The notes beneath the pieces are model-generated. The model ran no database searches. It saw only the letters and a program-made list of their open reading frames with translations, and was not told where the DNA came from. Shown here piece after piece: positions 1 through 6,907 of a stretch of 64,000 nt of DNA (position 1 is its first letter; each line of letters opens with the position of its first letter). Location of the stretch: NCBI GenBank assembly GCA_964482335.1, contig CAYZXA010000002.1, forward strand, positions 10,543 through 74,542, given 5' to 3'. The position numbers were made by a program, and so were the translations under genes. Origin of the DNA: CAYZXA01 sp964482335 (GTDB taxonomy: Bacteria > Patescibacteriota > Minisyncoccia > Minisyncoccales > MHMH01).

Positions 1-762
1 ACGGACCAAAAGCCTTACGAGAGAATCTTCTCTTATAAAAATATCTAATTTTTCACCATCTCTCAATAAACTTAATGTCCGACCATTAATTTCCTCAACC
101 GTTCCGTTTAGTCCAGCAGTCCAAGATATTGATAATGTTGATCTCTCCGATTCTTCCAGTTTTTCCAGTTCTCGCTTGTCCCAGACTGTTATGATCGCTT
201 CAGGTTCCATGTTATCATGCTCTTGCCACCTAGCATAAACTTCTACAACGTCACCAATTTGGAGATCTTCGAATTCTATTTCTCTATATTTGGAAGTAAC
301 TCTTCCCTCACCAATTTCAACCGGAACAGCCTTAGTGATTTTTGTAACTGTGCCTGCTATTAGTTCAAATTCCTCATCCCCTATTTTCTCCTTGTTAAAA
401 GAGACCAGAGTCAAGGTATAATCTGAAATATCGGTAATGATTAAATTCTCAAAGTGTATTGTCCACATCCAGATTAATCCTGATTGAATAAAATTACTGG
501 TATCTAGGAGTTGGCTTACATCAAGTTGATAAGGCTTCACTTCTGGCTCTTCTTCTCCTGCCTGATAAGCTCGGTAACCCTCAATATAACCGTTTTCCTT
601 GCCTTCTTCATAGCCTACGGCCAAACCCTCATTATAGCCATCATTATGACCTGCCTGAAACCCAACATCATACTGTTCAGCGCCTCTCTGGTATCCAAAA
701 TAGAAACCAGCACCTCCTGCAACAAAAACCAATACCACTAACAAAATTATAATCTTTCTCAT
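1..762 (-). CDS. Membrane-anchored protein with Gly/Tyr repeats (partial, 3' end outside window)
   Basis: The frame is open from the ATG at 762 to the window edge, giving 254 codons without a stop, so the C-terminus is missing. The start has a GGAGAG ribosome-binding site. Residues 1-24 form one hydrophobic N-terminal helix (MRKIIILLVVLVFVAGGAG), so the rest is probably outside the cytoplasm. Residues 24-66 carry a run of G-Y-x-x-G-x3-G units (for example GYNEG, GYEEG, GYIEG), resembling the deca-GX3 pattern of Yae1-type proteins. After residue 70 it looks like a soluble beta-rich domain. No family is recognised and no enzymatic motif is seen. It is transcribed from its own promoter just downstream of the clpP terminator. 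Confidence 0.75.
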   Translation of the reverse strand, partial: MRKIIILLVVLVFVAGGAGFYFGYQRGAEQYDVGFQAGHNDGYNEGLAVGYEEGKENGYIEGYRAYQAGEEEPEVKPYQLDVSQLLDTSNFIQSGLIWMWTIHFENLIITDISDYTLTLVSFNKEKIGDEEFELIAGTVTKITKAVPVEIGEGRVTSKYREIEFEDLQIGDVVEVYARWQEHDNMEPEAIITVWDKRELEKLEESERSTLSISWTAGLNGTVEEINGRTLSLLRDGEKLDIFIREDSLVRLLVR

Positions 763-805
763 TTCTCTCTCCTTTTTTTGTACTTAATGTACTATTCTTT
801 GTCTT

Positions 806-834
806 AGTTTAGCATATTTTTCCACTTTTGTCAA
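806..834 (-). promoter_or_regulatory. Sigma70-type promoter for the partial membrane protein
   Basis: On the minus strand the -35 TTGACA (834-829) and the -10 TAAACT (811-806) are separated by 17 nt. It lies between the clpP-tig terminator and the ATG at 762. Confidence 0.6.
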
Positions 835-837
835 GTC

Positions 838-872
838 AAACAAAAACTCAGCTACTAGTTAGTGGCTGAGTT
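838..872 (-). terminator. Intrinsic terminator of the tig-clpP operon
   Basis: On the minus strand a 12-bp stem (845-856 with 861-872, one G-U pair, loop of 4) is followed by TTTTTGTTT. It sits 25 nt after the clpP stop. Confidence 0.8.
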
Positions 873-896
873 ACGGATAAGCAAATCAGGCTTAAT

Positions 897-1481
897 TTAC
901 TCTTTGGCTTTAATTACCTTGTCAATAATGCCGTACTCTTTAGCTTCTTCAGCTGTAAGATAAAAATCACGGTCAGTGTCTTTGCTAATTTTTTCTAAAG
1001 ACTGGCTAGTATGCTTGGCCAAAATCTTGTTCAATCTCTCTTTTATCTTAATAATCTGCTTGGCAGTAATTTCTATTTCAACTGCCTCTCCGCTCACCCC
1101 GCCGGCCACCTGGTGCAATAAAATCTGGGAGTTGGGCAAAGCAAACCTTTTCCCCTTCTCCCCTGCTGCCAACAACGTAGCCCCCATGGAAGCTGCAGAT
1201 CCAACACAGACAGTAGAAATAGGACACTTAACATACTGCATGGTATCATAAATAGCCATGCCAGCTGTGACTGAACCGCCAGGCGTATTAATATACAACT
1301 GAATGTCTTTTTTCGGATCTTGGGAGGCTAAAAAGAGCATTTGAGCAATAATGGAATTTGCCACCACATCGCTTATCGGACCAGCCAAAAAAACAATCCT
1401 GTCCTTTAGGAGCCTTGAATAAATATCATAGGCTCTTTCGCCATGTTGTGATTTTTCAATAACGGTAGGTATTAAGTTCAT
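897..1481 (-). CDS. clpP: ATP-dependent Clp protease proteolytic subunit ClpP
   Basis: This is the serine peptidase subunit that forms the barrel chamber and degrades proteins unfolded by ClpX or ClpC in the cytoplasm. It is full length at 194 residues. The catalytic triad is visible: Ser98 in GSAASMGA, His123 in ILLHQ and Asp172 in DTDRDFYL, matching the usual Ser/His/Asp spacing. The oxyanion-region motif NTPGGSV (residues 65-71) is intact. The usual HQP after the catalytic His is HQV here. The ATG overlaps the tig stop (ATGA), so the two genes are translationally coupled. The pair ends at the terminator at 838-872. No Clp ATPase gene is in the window. Confidence 0.97.
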   Translation of the reverse strand: MNLIPTVIEKSQHGERAYDIYSRLLKDRIVFLAGPISDVVANSIIAQMLFLASQDPKKDIQLYINTPGGSVTAGMAIYDTMQYVKCPISTVCVGSAASMGATLLAAGEKGKRFALPNSQILLHQVAGGVSGEAVEIEITAKQIIKIKERLNKILAKHTSQSLEKISKDTDRDFYLTAEEAKEYGIIDKVIKAKE

Positions 1482-2338
1482 AGGTTTTCTAATAATTGTA
1501 AGATTTTTTCATTCTTTAAGACGCTTTCACCATACTCTTTTAATTGATTTTTATCAAGAGCAGAATTCATCTGAGAAATCTTCTGCATCTCTGCTTCAAG
1601 TTCTTTTTCATCCACTTTAACATCCTCTTTCCTTTCAATTTCTCTCAAAACCAAGGAGTTCTTGACTCTTTTTTTAGCTTCCTCCAAAAAAGAATCTAAT
1701 AAGTCTTTCTCTGTCTTCTGTATTTTCTTTAAATATTCCTCAAAAGAAATATGGAGCATTTGAGGAACCTGCTGCTTAATGTTCTCCATCATTCTTTTTT
1801 GTTCGCTTTCTATCAAGACCTGGGGGGTATCTATTTGAGATTCTTCAGCTATTTTCTCTAAAATCTCGTTTCTCAGTCTTTCTTTTTCAACTCTTTCTTT
1901 CTCCTGCTTTAATCTGGCAATTTCTTCATCATTCACTTTCACCTCCCGTTTTTTCACCTGAGAGGCAATTTTTTTGTAGTCCGGCAGCTTGATCTCCGGT
2001 AAAATAGATATCTTTGCTTTAAACTCAAAAGAATTCCCTGGAGCTAATTTCAAAATCTCAATTTCTGGCTGGCCCAAAGGCTCTAAGTTTTGCTCTTTGA
2101 TTGCTTTAATATAATTTTCCCTAATGCATTCTTGAGCTGCTGTCTGTAAAATCTTTTCCTGTCCTGTCTTTTTTTCAATTACTTCTTTTGGAGCTTTGCC
2201 CTTACGGAAACCTTCGACCTCAATATCTTGACCTAAATTCAAAATAGCTTTTTCCATAAAGCTTTTAAATTCTTCGGCCGGAATCTCAATTTTTAATTCG
2301 AGTTGTGAGCTATTAAGTTTTTGAACAGTTGTTTTCAT
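1478..2338 (-). CDS. tig: Trigger factor lacking the PPIase domain
   Basis: This is a ribosome-associated chaperone that shields nascent chains. The ribosome-binding signature GFRKGKAP is at residues 43-50 of the N-terminal domain. The protein is 286 residues against about 430 for typical trigger factors. After the N domain (to about residue 135) it runs directly into the helical arm domain, and no FKBP-type prolyl isomerase domain (normally about residues 150-245) is present. It should therefore act as a holdase without isomerase activity. It is upstream of and overlaps clpP by 4 nt, a gene order common in bacteria. Its promoter region (2339-2370) is shared back to back with the gene starting at 2408. 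Confidence 0.93.
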   Translation of the reverse strand: MKTTVQKLNSSQLELKIEIPAEEFKSFMEKAILNLGQDIEVEGFRKGKAPKEVIEKKTGQEKILQTAAQECIRENYIKAIKEQNLEPLGQPEIEILKLAPGNSFEFKAKISILPEIKLPDYKKIASQVKKREVKVNDEEIARLKQEKERVEKERLRNEILEKIAEESQIDTPQVLIESEQKRMMENIKQQVPQMLHISFEEYLKKIQKTEKDLLDSFLEEAKKRVKNSLVLREIERKEDVKVDEKELEAEMQKISQMNSALDKNQLKEYGESVLKNEKILQLLENL

Positions 2339-2339
2339 A

Positions 2340-2368
2340 TTGACTTTTAATGTAAATTATAATATAAT
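2340..2368 (+). promoter_or_regulatory. Near-consensus promoter for the DUF502-like gene
   Basis: TTGACT (2340-2345), a 17-nt spacer and TATAAT (2363-2368). It starts 2 nt from the divergent tig ATG. The same AT-rich block also reads TATAAT on the minus strand and may serve tig. Confidence 0.65.
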
Positions 2369-2407
2369 CAAGAAGTTAAGTACTTTTACATTTTAAGGAG
2401 GTGATAA

Positions 2408-2953
2408 ATGAAAAGAATTTTCCTAGCTGGCTCCACAGTATTTTTAATGCTTGGACTTGTCTGGCTCATTTTTAAATTAGTGGTGATAGACTCGCTGACC
2501 TATGTTTTCCGACCTCTTATTCTGTTATTTGCGGGAGAAAATCTGGTTATCCCAATAACTATCGCTCTCACCCTTATATTGGTCTTCGCTGTTGGACTTT
2601 TTGCCTCTCGTATTAAATTTCAGAAAATTGTTAATAAGTATTTCGAAAGAATGCTTCCCGGGGGAAAACACGGGGTTTTAGTAGAGAAGTCCGACGGTGT
2701 TTATGATTTAGCAGTCGTCATCAAGAAAATAACACTTCTAAGATTGATTGGGGGAGAGCAAACACTTTATCTCTTATTCTATCCGTCCATCCCTTTTGTT
2801 TGGACTAGCGGATTACCGATTGGTCTGGCCAGAGAAGATAAATTAACTCCAATCTCAAGCTCCATATGGGAAATCTACACCACAATTGCCACTTATGGCA
2901 GAAATGCTCCAGCTGTATTAGAAGAAATAGAAAATAAGAAAGACACCGAGTGA
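2408..2953 (+). CDS. DUF502-like membrane protein
   Basis: A small integral membrane protein of 181 residues with hydrophobic segments at about residues 5-27, 32-46 and 48-68, then a soluble part. The layout and the C-terminal half (LPIGLAREDKLTPISSS) resemble DUF502 proteins of unknown function, but this is a family-level guess. The start is well set by a strong ribosome-binding site, AAGGAGGTGAT, 4 nt before the ATG, and a near-consensus promoter at 2340-2368. It is monocistronic and ends in a terminator that overlaps its stop codon. Confidence 0.85.
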   Translation: MKRIFLAGSTVFLMLGLVWLIFKLVVIDSLTYVFRPLILLFAGENLVIPITIALTLILVFAVGLFASRIKFQKIVNKYFERMLPGGKHGVLVEKSDGVYDLAVVIKKITLLRLIGGEQTLYLLFYPSIPFVWTSGLPIGLAREDKLTPISSSIWEIYTTIATYGRNAPAVLEEIENKKDTE

Positions 2954-2968
2954 ATCTCGGTGTTTTTT
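2943..2968 (+). terminator. Intrinsic terminator overlapping the stop codon of the DUF502-like gene
   Basis: An 8-bp stem ACACCGAG/CTCGGTGT with the loop TGAAT, which contains the TGA stop, followed by six T. Confidence 0.85.
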
Positions 2969-4949
2969 ATATTAAAAAACCAACAATTAAAAGAGCAACA
3001 ATATTCAATACTTTTATCATCGGGTTAATGGCAGGACCTGCTGTATCTTTATATGGGTCCCCTACCGTATCTCCTGTCACTGCTGCCTGATGGGCTAAAC
3101 TGCCCTTGCCTCCCAGATTGCCATCTTCAATATATTTCTTAGCATTGTCCCAAGCAGCTCCTCCAGAAGTCATAGAAATAGCCACAAAAACACCAGTAAT
3201 AATACTGCCGATTAAAAGTCCGCCAAGAGCTTCCGGACCCAAAATAAAGCCAACTAAAATTGGTGCTAAAATTGGAATTAAACCTGGCACTATCATTTGT
3301 TTTAAAGCGGAACGTGTAACAATGTCAACGCATTTGCCATATTCTGGCTTAGCCTTGCCTTCCATCAAACCCTTGATTTCTCTAAATTGTCTTCTGACCT
3401 CTTTTACCACTTTGCCGGCAGTCTTTCCAACAGCTGTCATACAAAAAGAGGCAAAAAGATAAGGCAACAGTCCTCCCAAGAACAAACCGATTATTACTTT
3501 ATAATTATCTAAAAGGAATAAAGCCTTGCCTCCTAAGCTTTGAATCTCTTGAGTGTAGGCTGAAAACAAAACCAAAGCAACTAAAGCAGCTGAAGCTATG
3601 GCATAAGCTTTAGTGACTGCTTTTGTGGTATTGCCAACGGAATCTAAAGAATCAGTTACTTCCCGAATGTTTTTTGGCAGACCCGACATTTCAGCAATAC
3701 CAGAGGCATTATCAGTAATGGGTCCGTAAGAATCTAAAGCAATAACCATCCCAGCCAGAGAAAGCATAGCTACAACACAAATAGCCAAGCCTTCTATGCC
3801 CGCTAACCAGAAACTTATTAGAATACCAAAACATACCAAAATAACGGGTGCGGCAGTAGATTTCATGCCTACGGCTAAACCCTCAATAATATTGGTGGCA
3901 TGACCGACTTGAGAAGCTTTGGCAATAGATTTGACTGGTTTATGTTTTTTGGAAGTAAAATAATCAGTAACTAAAAACATTCCTCCAGCAACCCCAAGCC
4001 CCGTTAAGGCTGGCACATAAAGTTGCCAGAAAGAAAAATTTAAAGACGAAGCTGAATTTCTAATAATCCATAAAAAGCCGAAAGCAGATAAAAGAGCATC
4101 TGCCAAAATGCCTTTATAAAAAGCGGACATGATATTTTTCTTTTTGCCAAGCTTAACAAAAAAACTAGCCATAATAGAAGCTAAAATAGCTACAGCACCT
4201 AAATAAAGAGGCAAAGTGATAGCTATTGTTTGTCCAGGAAAAAGTATGGCCCCCAAAACCATAGCAGCCACCAATGTTACTACATATGTTTCAAAAAGGT
4301 CAGCTGCCATACCAGCACAATCGCCAACGTTATCTCCTACCTGGTCGGCAATCACGGCTGGATTTCGGGGATCATCTTCTGGAATACCTTTTTCAATCTT
4401 GCCAACCAAATCAGCTCCAACATCAGCTGCTTTAGTATAAATTCCACCACCCAATCTGCTAAAAATTGAAATCAAAGAAGCGCCAAAACCCAAAGCTATT
4501 AATGATTCCAGGTCGCCAGTTAAAATATAAAAGCCAGTTACAGCTAAAAGTCCAAGTCCCACTACCAAAAATCCAGTAACTGAGCCTCCTTGAAAGGCTA
4601 AATTTAAAGCAGGCTTCAAACCATTCTTAGCAGCTTCAGCTACCTTAACATTGGTTTTAGTTGAAACCATCATGCCAATAAAACCAGCTAGACCTGAGAA
4701 AAGAGCACCGATTAAAAAGCCAAATCCGGCTTTAATACCAAGTAATATCCAAAGAATTAAAAATAAAAAAAGAGCGACCAGGCCAATGACCTTAAATTGT
4801 CTCTTTAAATAAGAAACGGCTCCTTCGCGGATATAATTGGAAACAGCGACCATTTTGCCAGAGCCAGAAGAAGCTCGCTGGATTCTTTCAATTAAAAAAC
4901 CAGCAAAAACTAAAGTAAAAATAGCAACAATAATAGGCAAGTAAGGCAT
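2967..4949 (-). CDS. hppA: Membrane-bound proton-translocating pyrophosphatase, K+-independent type
   Basis: This integral membrane enzyme couples PPi hydrolysis to H+ export. At 660 residues it has the full family length, with about 15-16 hydrophobic segments. The substrate-binding signature DVGADLVGKIEKGIPEDD and the following NVGDCAGMAADLFE block are intact, as is the C-terminal GDTVGDPYKDTAGPA motif. The K+-dependence site reads GNTTKAVTK, with Lys where K+-dependent enzymes have Ala. In studied homologues this Lys replaces the K+ requirement, so this should be a K+-independent H+ pump. It is a single gene between nusA and the terminator at 2943-2968. In a cell with few visible respiratory genes it could recover energy from PPi and build a membrane gradient. 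Confidence 0.97.
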   Translation of the reverse strand: MPYLPIIVAIFTLVFAGFLIERIQRASSGSGKMVAVSNYIREGAVSYLKRQFKVIGLVALFLFLILWILLGIKAGFGFLIGALFSGLAGFIGMMVSTKTNVKVAEAAKNGLKPALNLAFQGGSVTGFLVVGLGLLAVTGFYILTGDLESLIALGFGASLISIFSRLGGGIYTKAADVGADLVGKIEKGIPEDDPRNPAVIADQVGDNVGDCAGMAADLFETYVVTLVAAMVLGAILFPGQTIAITLPLYLGAVAILASIMASFFVKLGKKKNIMSAFYKGILADALLSAFGFLWIIRNSASSLNFSFWQLYVPALTGLGVAGGMFLVTDYFTSKKHKPVKSIAKASQVGHATNIIEGLAVGMKSTAAPVILVCFGILISFWLAGIEGLAICVVAMLSLAGMVIALDSYGPITDNASGIAEMSGLPKNIREVTDSLDSVGNTTKAVTKAYAIASAALVALVLFSAYTQEIQSLGGKALFLLDNYKVIIGLFLGGLLPYLFASFCMTAVGKTAGKVVKEVRRQFREIKGLMEGKAKPEYGKCVDIVTRSALKQMIVPGLIPILAPILVGFILGPEALGGLLIGSIITGVFVAISMTSGGAAWDNAKKYIEDGNLGGKGSLAHQAAVTGDTVGDPYKDTAGPAINPMIKVLNIVALLIVGFLI

Positions 4950-5001
4950 AGGTTTTTAATTTTGAGCAAAGCGAGAAATCAAGGTTCTGCTTCGCAGATT
5001 C

Positions 5002-6201
5002 TTATTTAGACTTTTTAGTTGATTTTTTCTTTTTTGGCTCTTTTTTCTTCTCTTTGGTTTTTTCTTTTTCTTTCTTTTCCTCTTTCTCTTCTTCAGCCTT
5101 CTCTGGAGGCCTTACGTCTATTTTCCAACCAGTTAACTTAGCAGCCAGTCTAACATTTTGACCACCTTTGCCAATGGCCAAAGAAAGCTGATCTTCAGGA
5201 GTAATAACCAAGGCCTTGTTTTTGGGCATAATCTTAACTTCTAAAACCTTAGCTGGAGATAAAGAATTGGCAATATATTTTTCTGGATCCTCCTGCCATT
5301 CAATAATATCAACTTTCTCTCCGCCAAGCTCATTAATCACAGCTGTTACCCTGGTGCCTCTTTGGCCAACCATAGAGCCTATAGGGTCTACTCCTTCAAC
5401 AGTTGAGCTAACAGCAATCTTTGAGCGAGAACCAGCTTCTCTGGCCACAGATTTGATGACAACAGAACCTGCTGAAACTTCAGGCACTTCTATTTCAAAA
5501 AGCTTGGAAATTATCTTAGGATAAGCCCTGGAAAGAAAAACCACTGGCCCTTTGGATGTTTCCTCTACTTTGATAATATAAACTTTAAGTCTTTGCCCAG
5601 GACGATAAAATTCACCAGGCACTTGTTCTTCTCTTGGTAAAATACCTAGGGTTTTGCCAATGTCTAGAAAAACTGTTCTACCCTCAACTCTCTGTACAAT
5701 GCCAGAGATAATTCCACCTTCTTTTGACTTGTACTCTGAGAAAATAACCTCTCTTTCAGCTTCTCTAATCCTTTGCAAAATAACTTGTTTGGCTGTTTGG
5801 GCAGCGATGCGGCCATAATCTTCTTGAACCTCTAAAGGTGTTTCTAAATCCTGGCCTGGTTTTATCTTTGGATTCTTTTTCTTAGCTTCCTCTGCCATGA
5901 TGTGCTTTTCTGGATTAAAACGGATTTTCCTTTCTTCGGTTTCTTCTTTCTTTTCTTTTAACTTTTCTAGCTCTTCTTCAGAATAAATCATGTTTTGATC
6001 AACCACTTGTTTTACCTGCCAAAACTTAACTTGGCCAGTCTTAGGACTAAGTTTAGCCTTAATGATTTGACCTTTTTTACCGTAGTCTTTTTTATAGGCA
6101 GCAGCAATAGCCATCTCAATAGTTCCCATGACTTTCTCTGCTGGAATGCCTTTTTCTTCAGCAATTTGGTTTATGGCTGAGGTAAAGTTTTTTATATCCA
6201 T
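5002..6201 (-). CDS. nusA: Transcription termination/antitermination factor NusA
   Basis: NusA binds RNA polymerase and nascent RNA and modulates pausing and termination. At 399 residues the order is N-terminal polymerase-binding domain (1-125), S1 domain (about 161-226, starting GGIISGIVQRVEGRTVFLDI), KH1 (about 227-300, with GSMVGQRGTR) and KH2 (about 305-373, with AIGKGGQNVRLAAK). It ends in a 26-residue Lys/Glu-rich tail in place of the acidic repeats seen in E. coli. The usual partners rimP and infB are not adjacent. The leader carries an intrinsic-terminator-like hairpin between its promoter and the ATG, suggesting attenuation. Confidence 0.96.
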   Translation of the reverse strand: MDIKNFTSAINQIAEEKGIPAEKVMGTIEMAIAAAYKKDYGKKGQIIKAKLSPKTGQVKFWQVKQVVDQNMIYSEEELEKLKEKKEETEERKIRFNPEKHIMAEEAKKKNPKIKPGQDLETPLEVQEDYGRIAAQTAKQVILQRIREAEREVIFSEYKSKEGGIISGIVQRVEGRTVFLDIGKTLGILPREEQVPGEFYRPGQRLKVYIIKVEETSKGPVVFLSRAYPKIISKLFEIEVPEVSAGSVVIKSVAREAGSRSKIAVSSTVEGVDPIGSMVGQRGTRVTAVINELGGEKVDIIEWQEDPEKYIANSLSPAKVLEVKIMPKNKALVITPEDQLSLAIGKGGQNVRLAAKLTGWKIDVRPPEKAEEEKEEKKEKEKTKEKKKEPKKKKSTKKSK

Positions 6202-6217
6202 AATTGATTAAATAAAA

Positions 6218-6237
6218 TGTCCGTTTTCAAACGGACA
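6218..6237 (-). terminator. Terminator-like hairpin in the nusA leader
   Basis: The perfect inverted repeat TGTCCGTTT/AAACGGACA is followed on the minus strand by TTTTATTT, 17 nt before the nusA ATG. It is either an attenuator for nusA or the terminator of the upstream tRNA-Ala transcript. Confidence 0.6.
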
Positions 6238-6262
6238 GAATATTCTTGTCATTCCTAAGATT

Positions 6263-6290
6263 AGCCTAACAAGCTAAGATTATTTGTCAA
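6263..6290 (-). promoter_or_regulatory. Putative nusA promoter
   Basis: On the minus strand the -35 TTGACA (6290-6285), a 16-nt spacer and a weak -10 TAGGCT (6268-6263). It places the terminator-like hairpin inside the nusA leader. Confidence 0.45.
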
Positions 6291-6311
6291 GGGGATAACT
6301 ATATTCAAATC

Positions 6312-6340
6312 TTGACAAAACTTAGCAAGGGATGTACAAT
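6312..6340 (+). promoter_or_regulatory. Strong promoter for structured ncRNA 1
   Basis: TTGACA (6312-6317), a 17-nt spacer and TGTACAAT with the -10 TACAAT at 6335-6340. No protein gene follows on this strand, only the structured RNA. Confidence 0.75.
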
Positions 6341-6346
6341 ATAACA

Positions 6347-6466
6347 TATTAGACTAAATAGCCTTTAGCCACTTGGGAGTCTCGCCTCATTCCCTCCTTA
6401 TTGAGGGCCCCGTACGGGGATAAAGGTCTTGTACCAAAAGACTCCCAGCTGGCTGGAGGTTTTTTA
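6347..6466 (+). ncRNA. Free-standing structured RNA 1 (about 120 nt, unidentified)
   Basis: The transcript has its own promoter and ends in a U-tract (6460-6465). The ends pair in a long closing helix: 6362-6370 with 6451-6459 (9 bp, two G-U), a 2x2 internal loop, then 6373-6382 with 6439-6448 (10 bp). Inside are hairpins CCCTC/GAGGG (6392-6407), CCCC-GTAC-GGGG (6408-6419) and GGT/ACC (6425-6435), giving a multibranched fold. The 3' side can instead form a short terminator hairpin, CTCC/GGAG. No open frame with a start signal is visible. It does not show the SRP, tmRNA or RNase P signatures. A 6S-like or other regulatory role is only a guess. Confidence 0.6.
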
Positions 6467-6503
6467 TTTGCCTGCCCTAGATTAAATCTTGGTGAGATTA
6501 TAA

Positions 6504-6577
6504 TGGACCCGGTGGGATTCGAACCCACGACCTCCGCAATGCGAATGCGGCGTTCTAGCCAATTGAACTACAGGCCC
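6504..6577 (-). tRNA. tRNA-Ala (CGC anticodon)
   Basis: A 74-nt cloverleaf: acceptor GGGCCTG/CGGGTCC, anticodon loop TTCGCAT on a CCGCA/TGCGG stem, T-loop TTCGAAT. The 3' CCA is not encoded, which fits the CCA-adding enzyme gene nearby. The stop codon of the upstream 100-aa gene lies inside its 5' part. Confidence 0.93.
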
Positions 6578-6870
6578 AAGACTTGTCTTATTCTCTCTAC
6601 TTCTTTTTCTACTACCTCACCTTTGTATTCAGCAGAGTGAGCTGGTACTCCTTTGTAAATCGGCTTCTTCTGGTCAAGGTGAAGGTTGATAATTGTTTGA
6701 TGTGAAACTTTATCGATTTTCACATAAGCATGAAGTTTAGGATAACCTGACTTTGAAACGCCAATAATCCGAGAAAATGCTAGTTCCTCTTTGTCTTTTT
6801 TCTCAAAATGATAACCAGCTCGCCGCATTAAGTTGTAGATATTAACCTGAGATTCTAAAACAAGCTTCAT
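6568..6870 (-). CDS. Conserved-looking small cytoplasmic protein, unknown function
   Basis: A 100-residue soluble protein, not recognised. It starts MKLVLESQVNIYNLM and has an alternating beta/alpha pattern with a charged helix at the C-terminus (KGEVVEKEVERIRQVLGL). No signal peptide or metal motif is seen. A TACATT box lies 5 nt before the ATG, consistent with a leaderless start. Its TAG stop lies within the first 10 nt of tRNA-Ala, so the two must share a transcript, and tRNA processing would trim the mRNA right at the end of the coding region. The frame is real by codon pattern and context rather than by homology. Confidence 0.7.
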   Translation of the reverse strand: MKLVLESQVNIYNLMRRAGYHFEKKDKEELAFSRIIGVSKSGYPKLHAYVKIDKVSHQTIINLHLDQKKPIYKGVPAHSAEYKGEVVEKEVERIRQVLGL

Positions 6871-6907
6871 GCTTTAATGTATTAAAGTTGGTTTTTAAAT
6901 ATCATAT

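Larger units (their letters stand above)
6202..6503. other. 302-nt protein-free region
   Basis: It holds, from left to right, the nusA leader hairpin, a divergent promoter pair (nusA on minus, ncRNA 1 on plus, -35 boxes about 22 nt apart) and ncRNA 1. Nothing else is seen. Confidence 0.7.

Noticed and set aside
6347..6466. Riboswitch or leader for a downstream plus-strand gene
   Set aside because: The next plus-strand gene is 3.4 kb away, and opposite-strand genes follow, so the RNA must stand alone.
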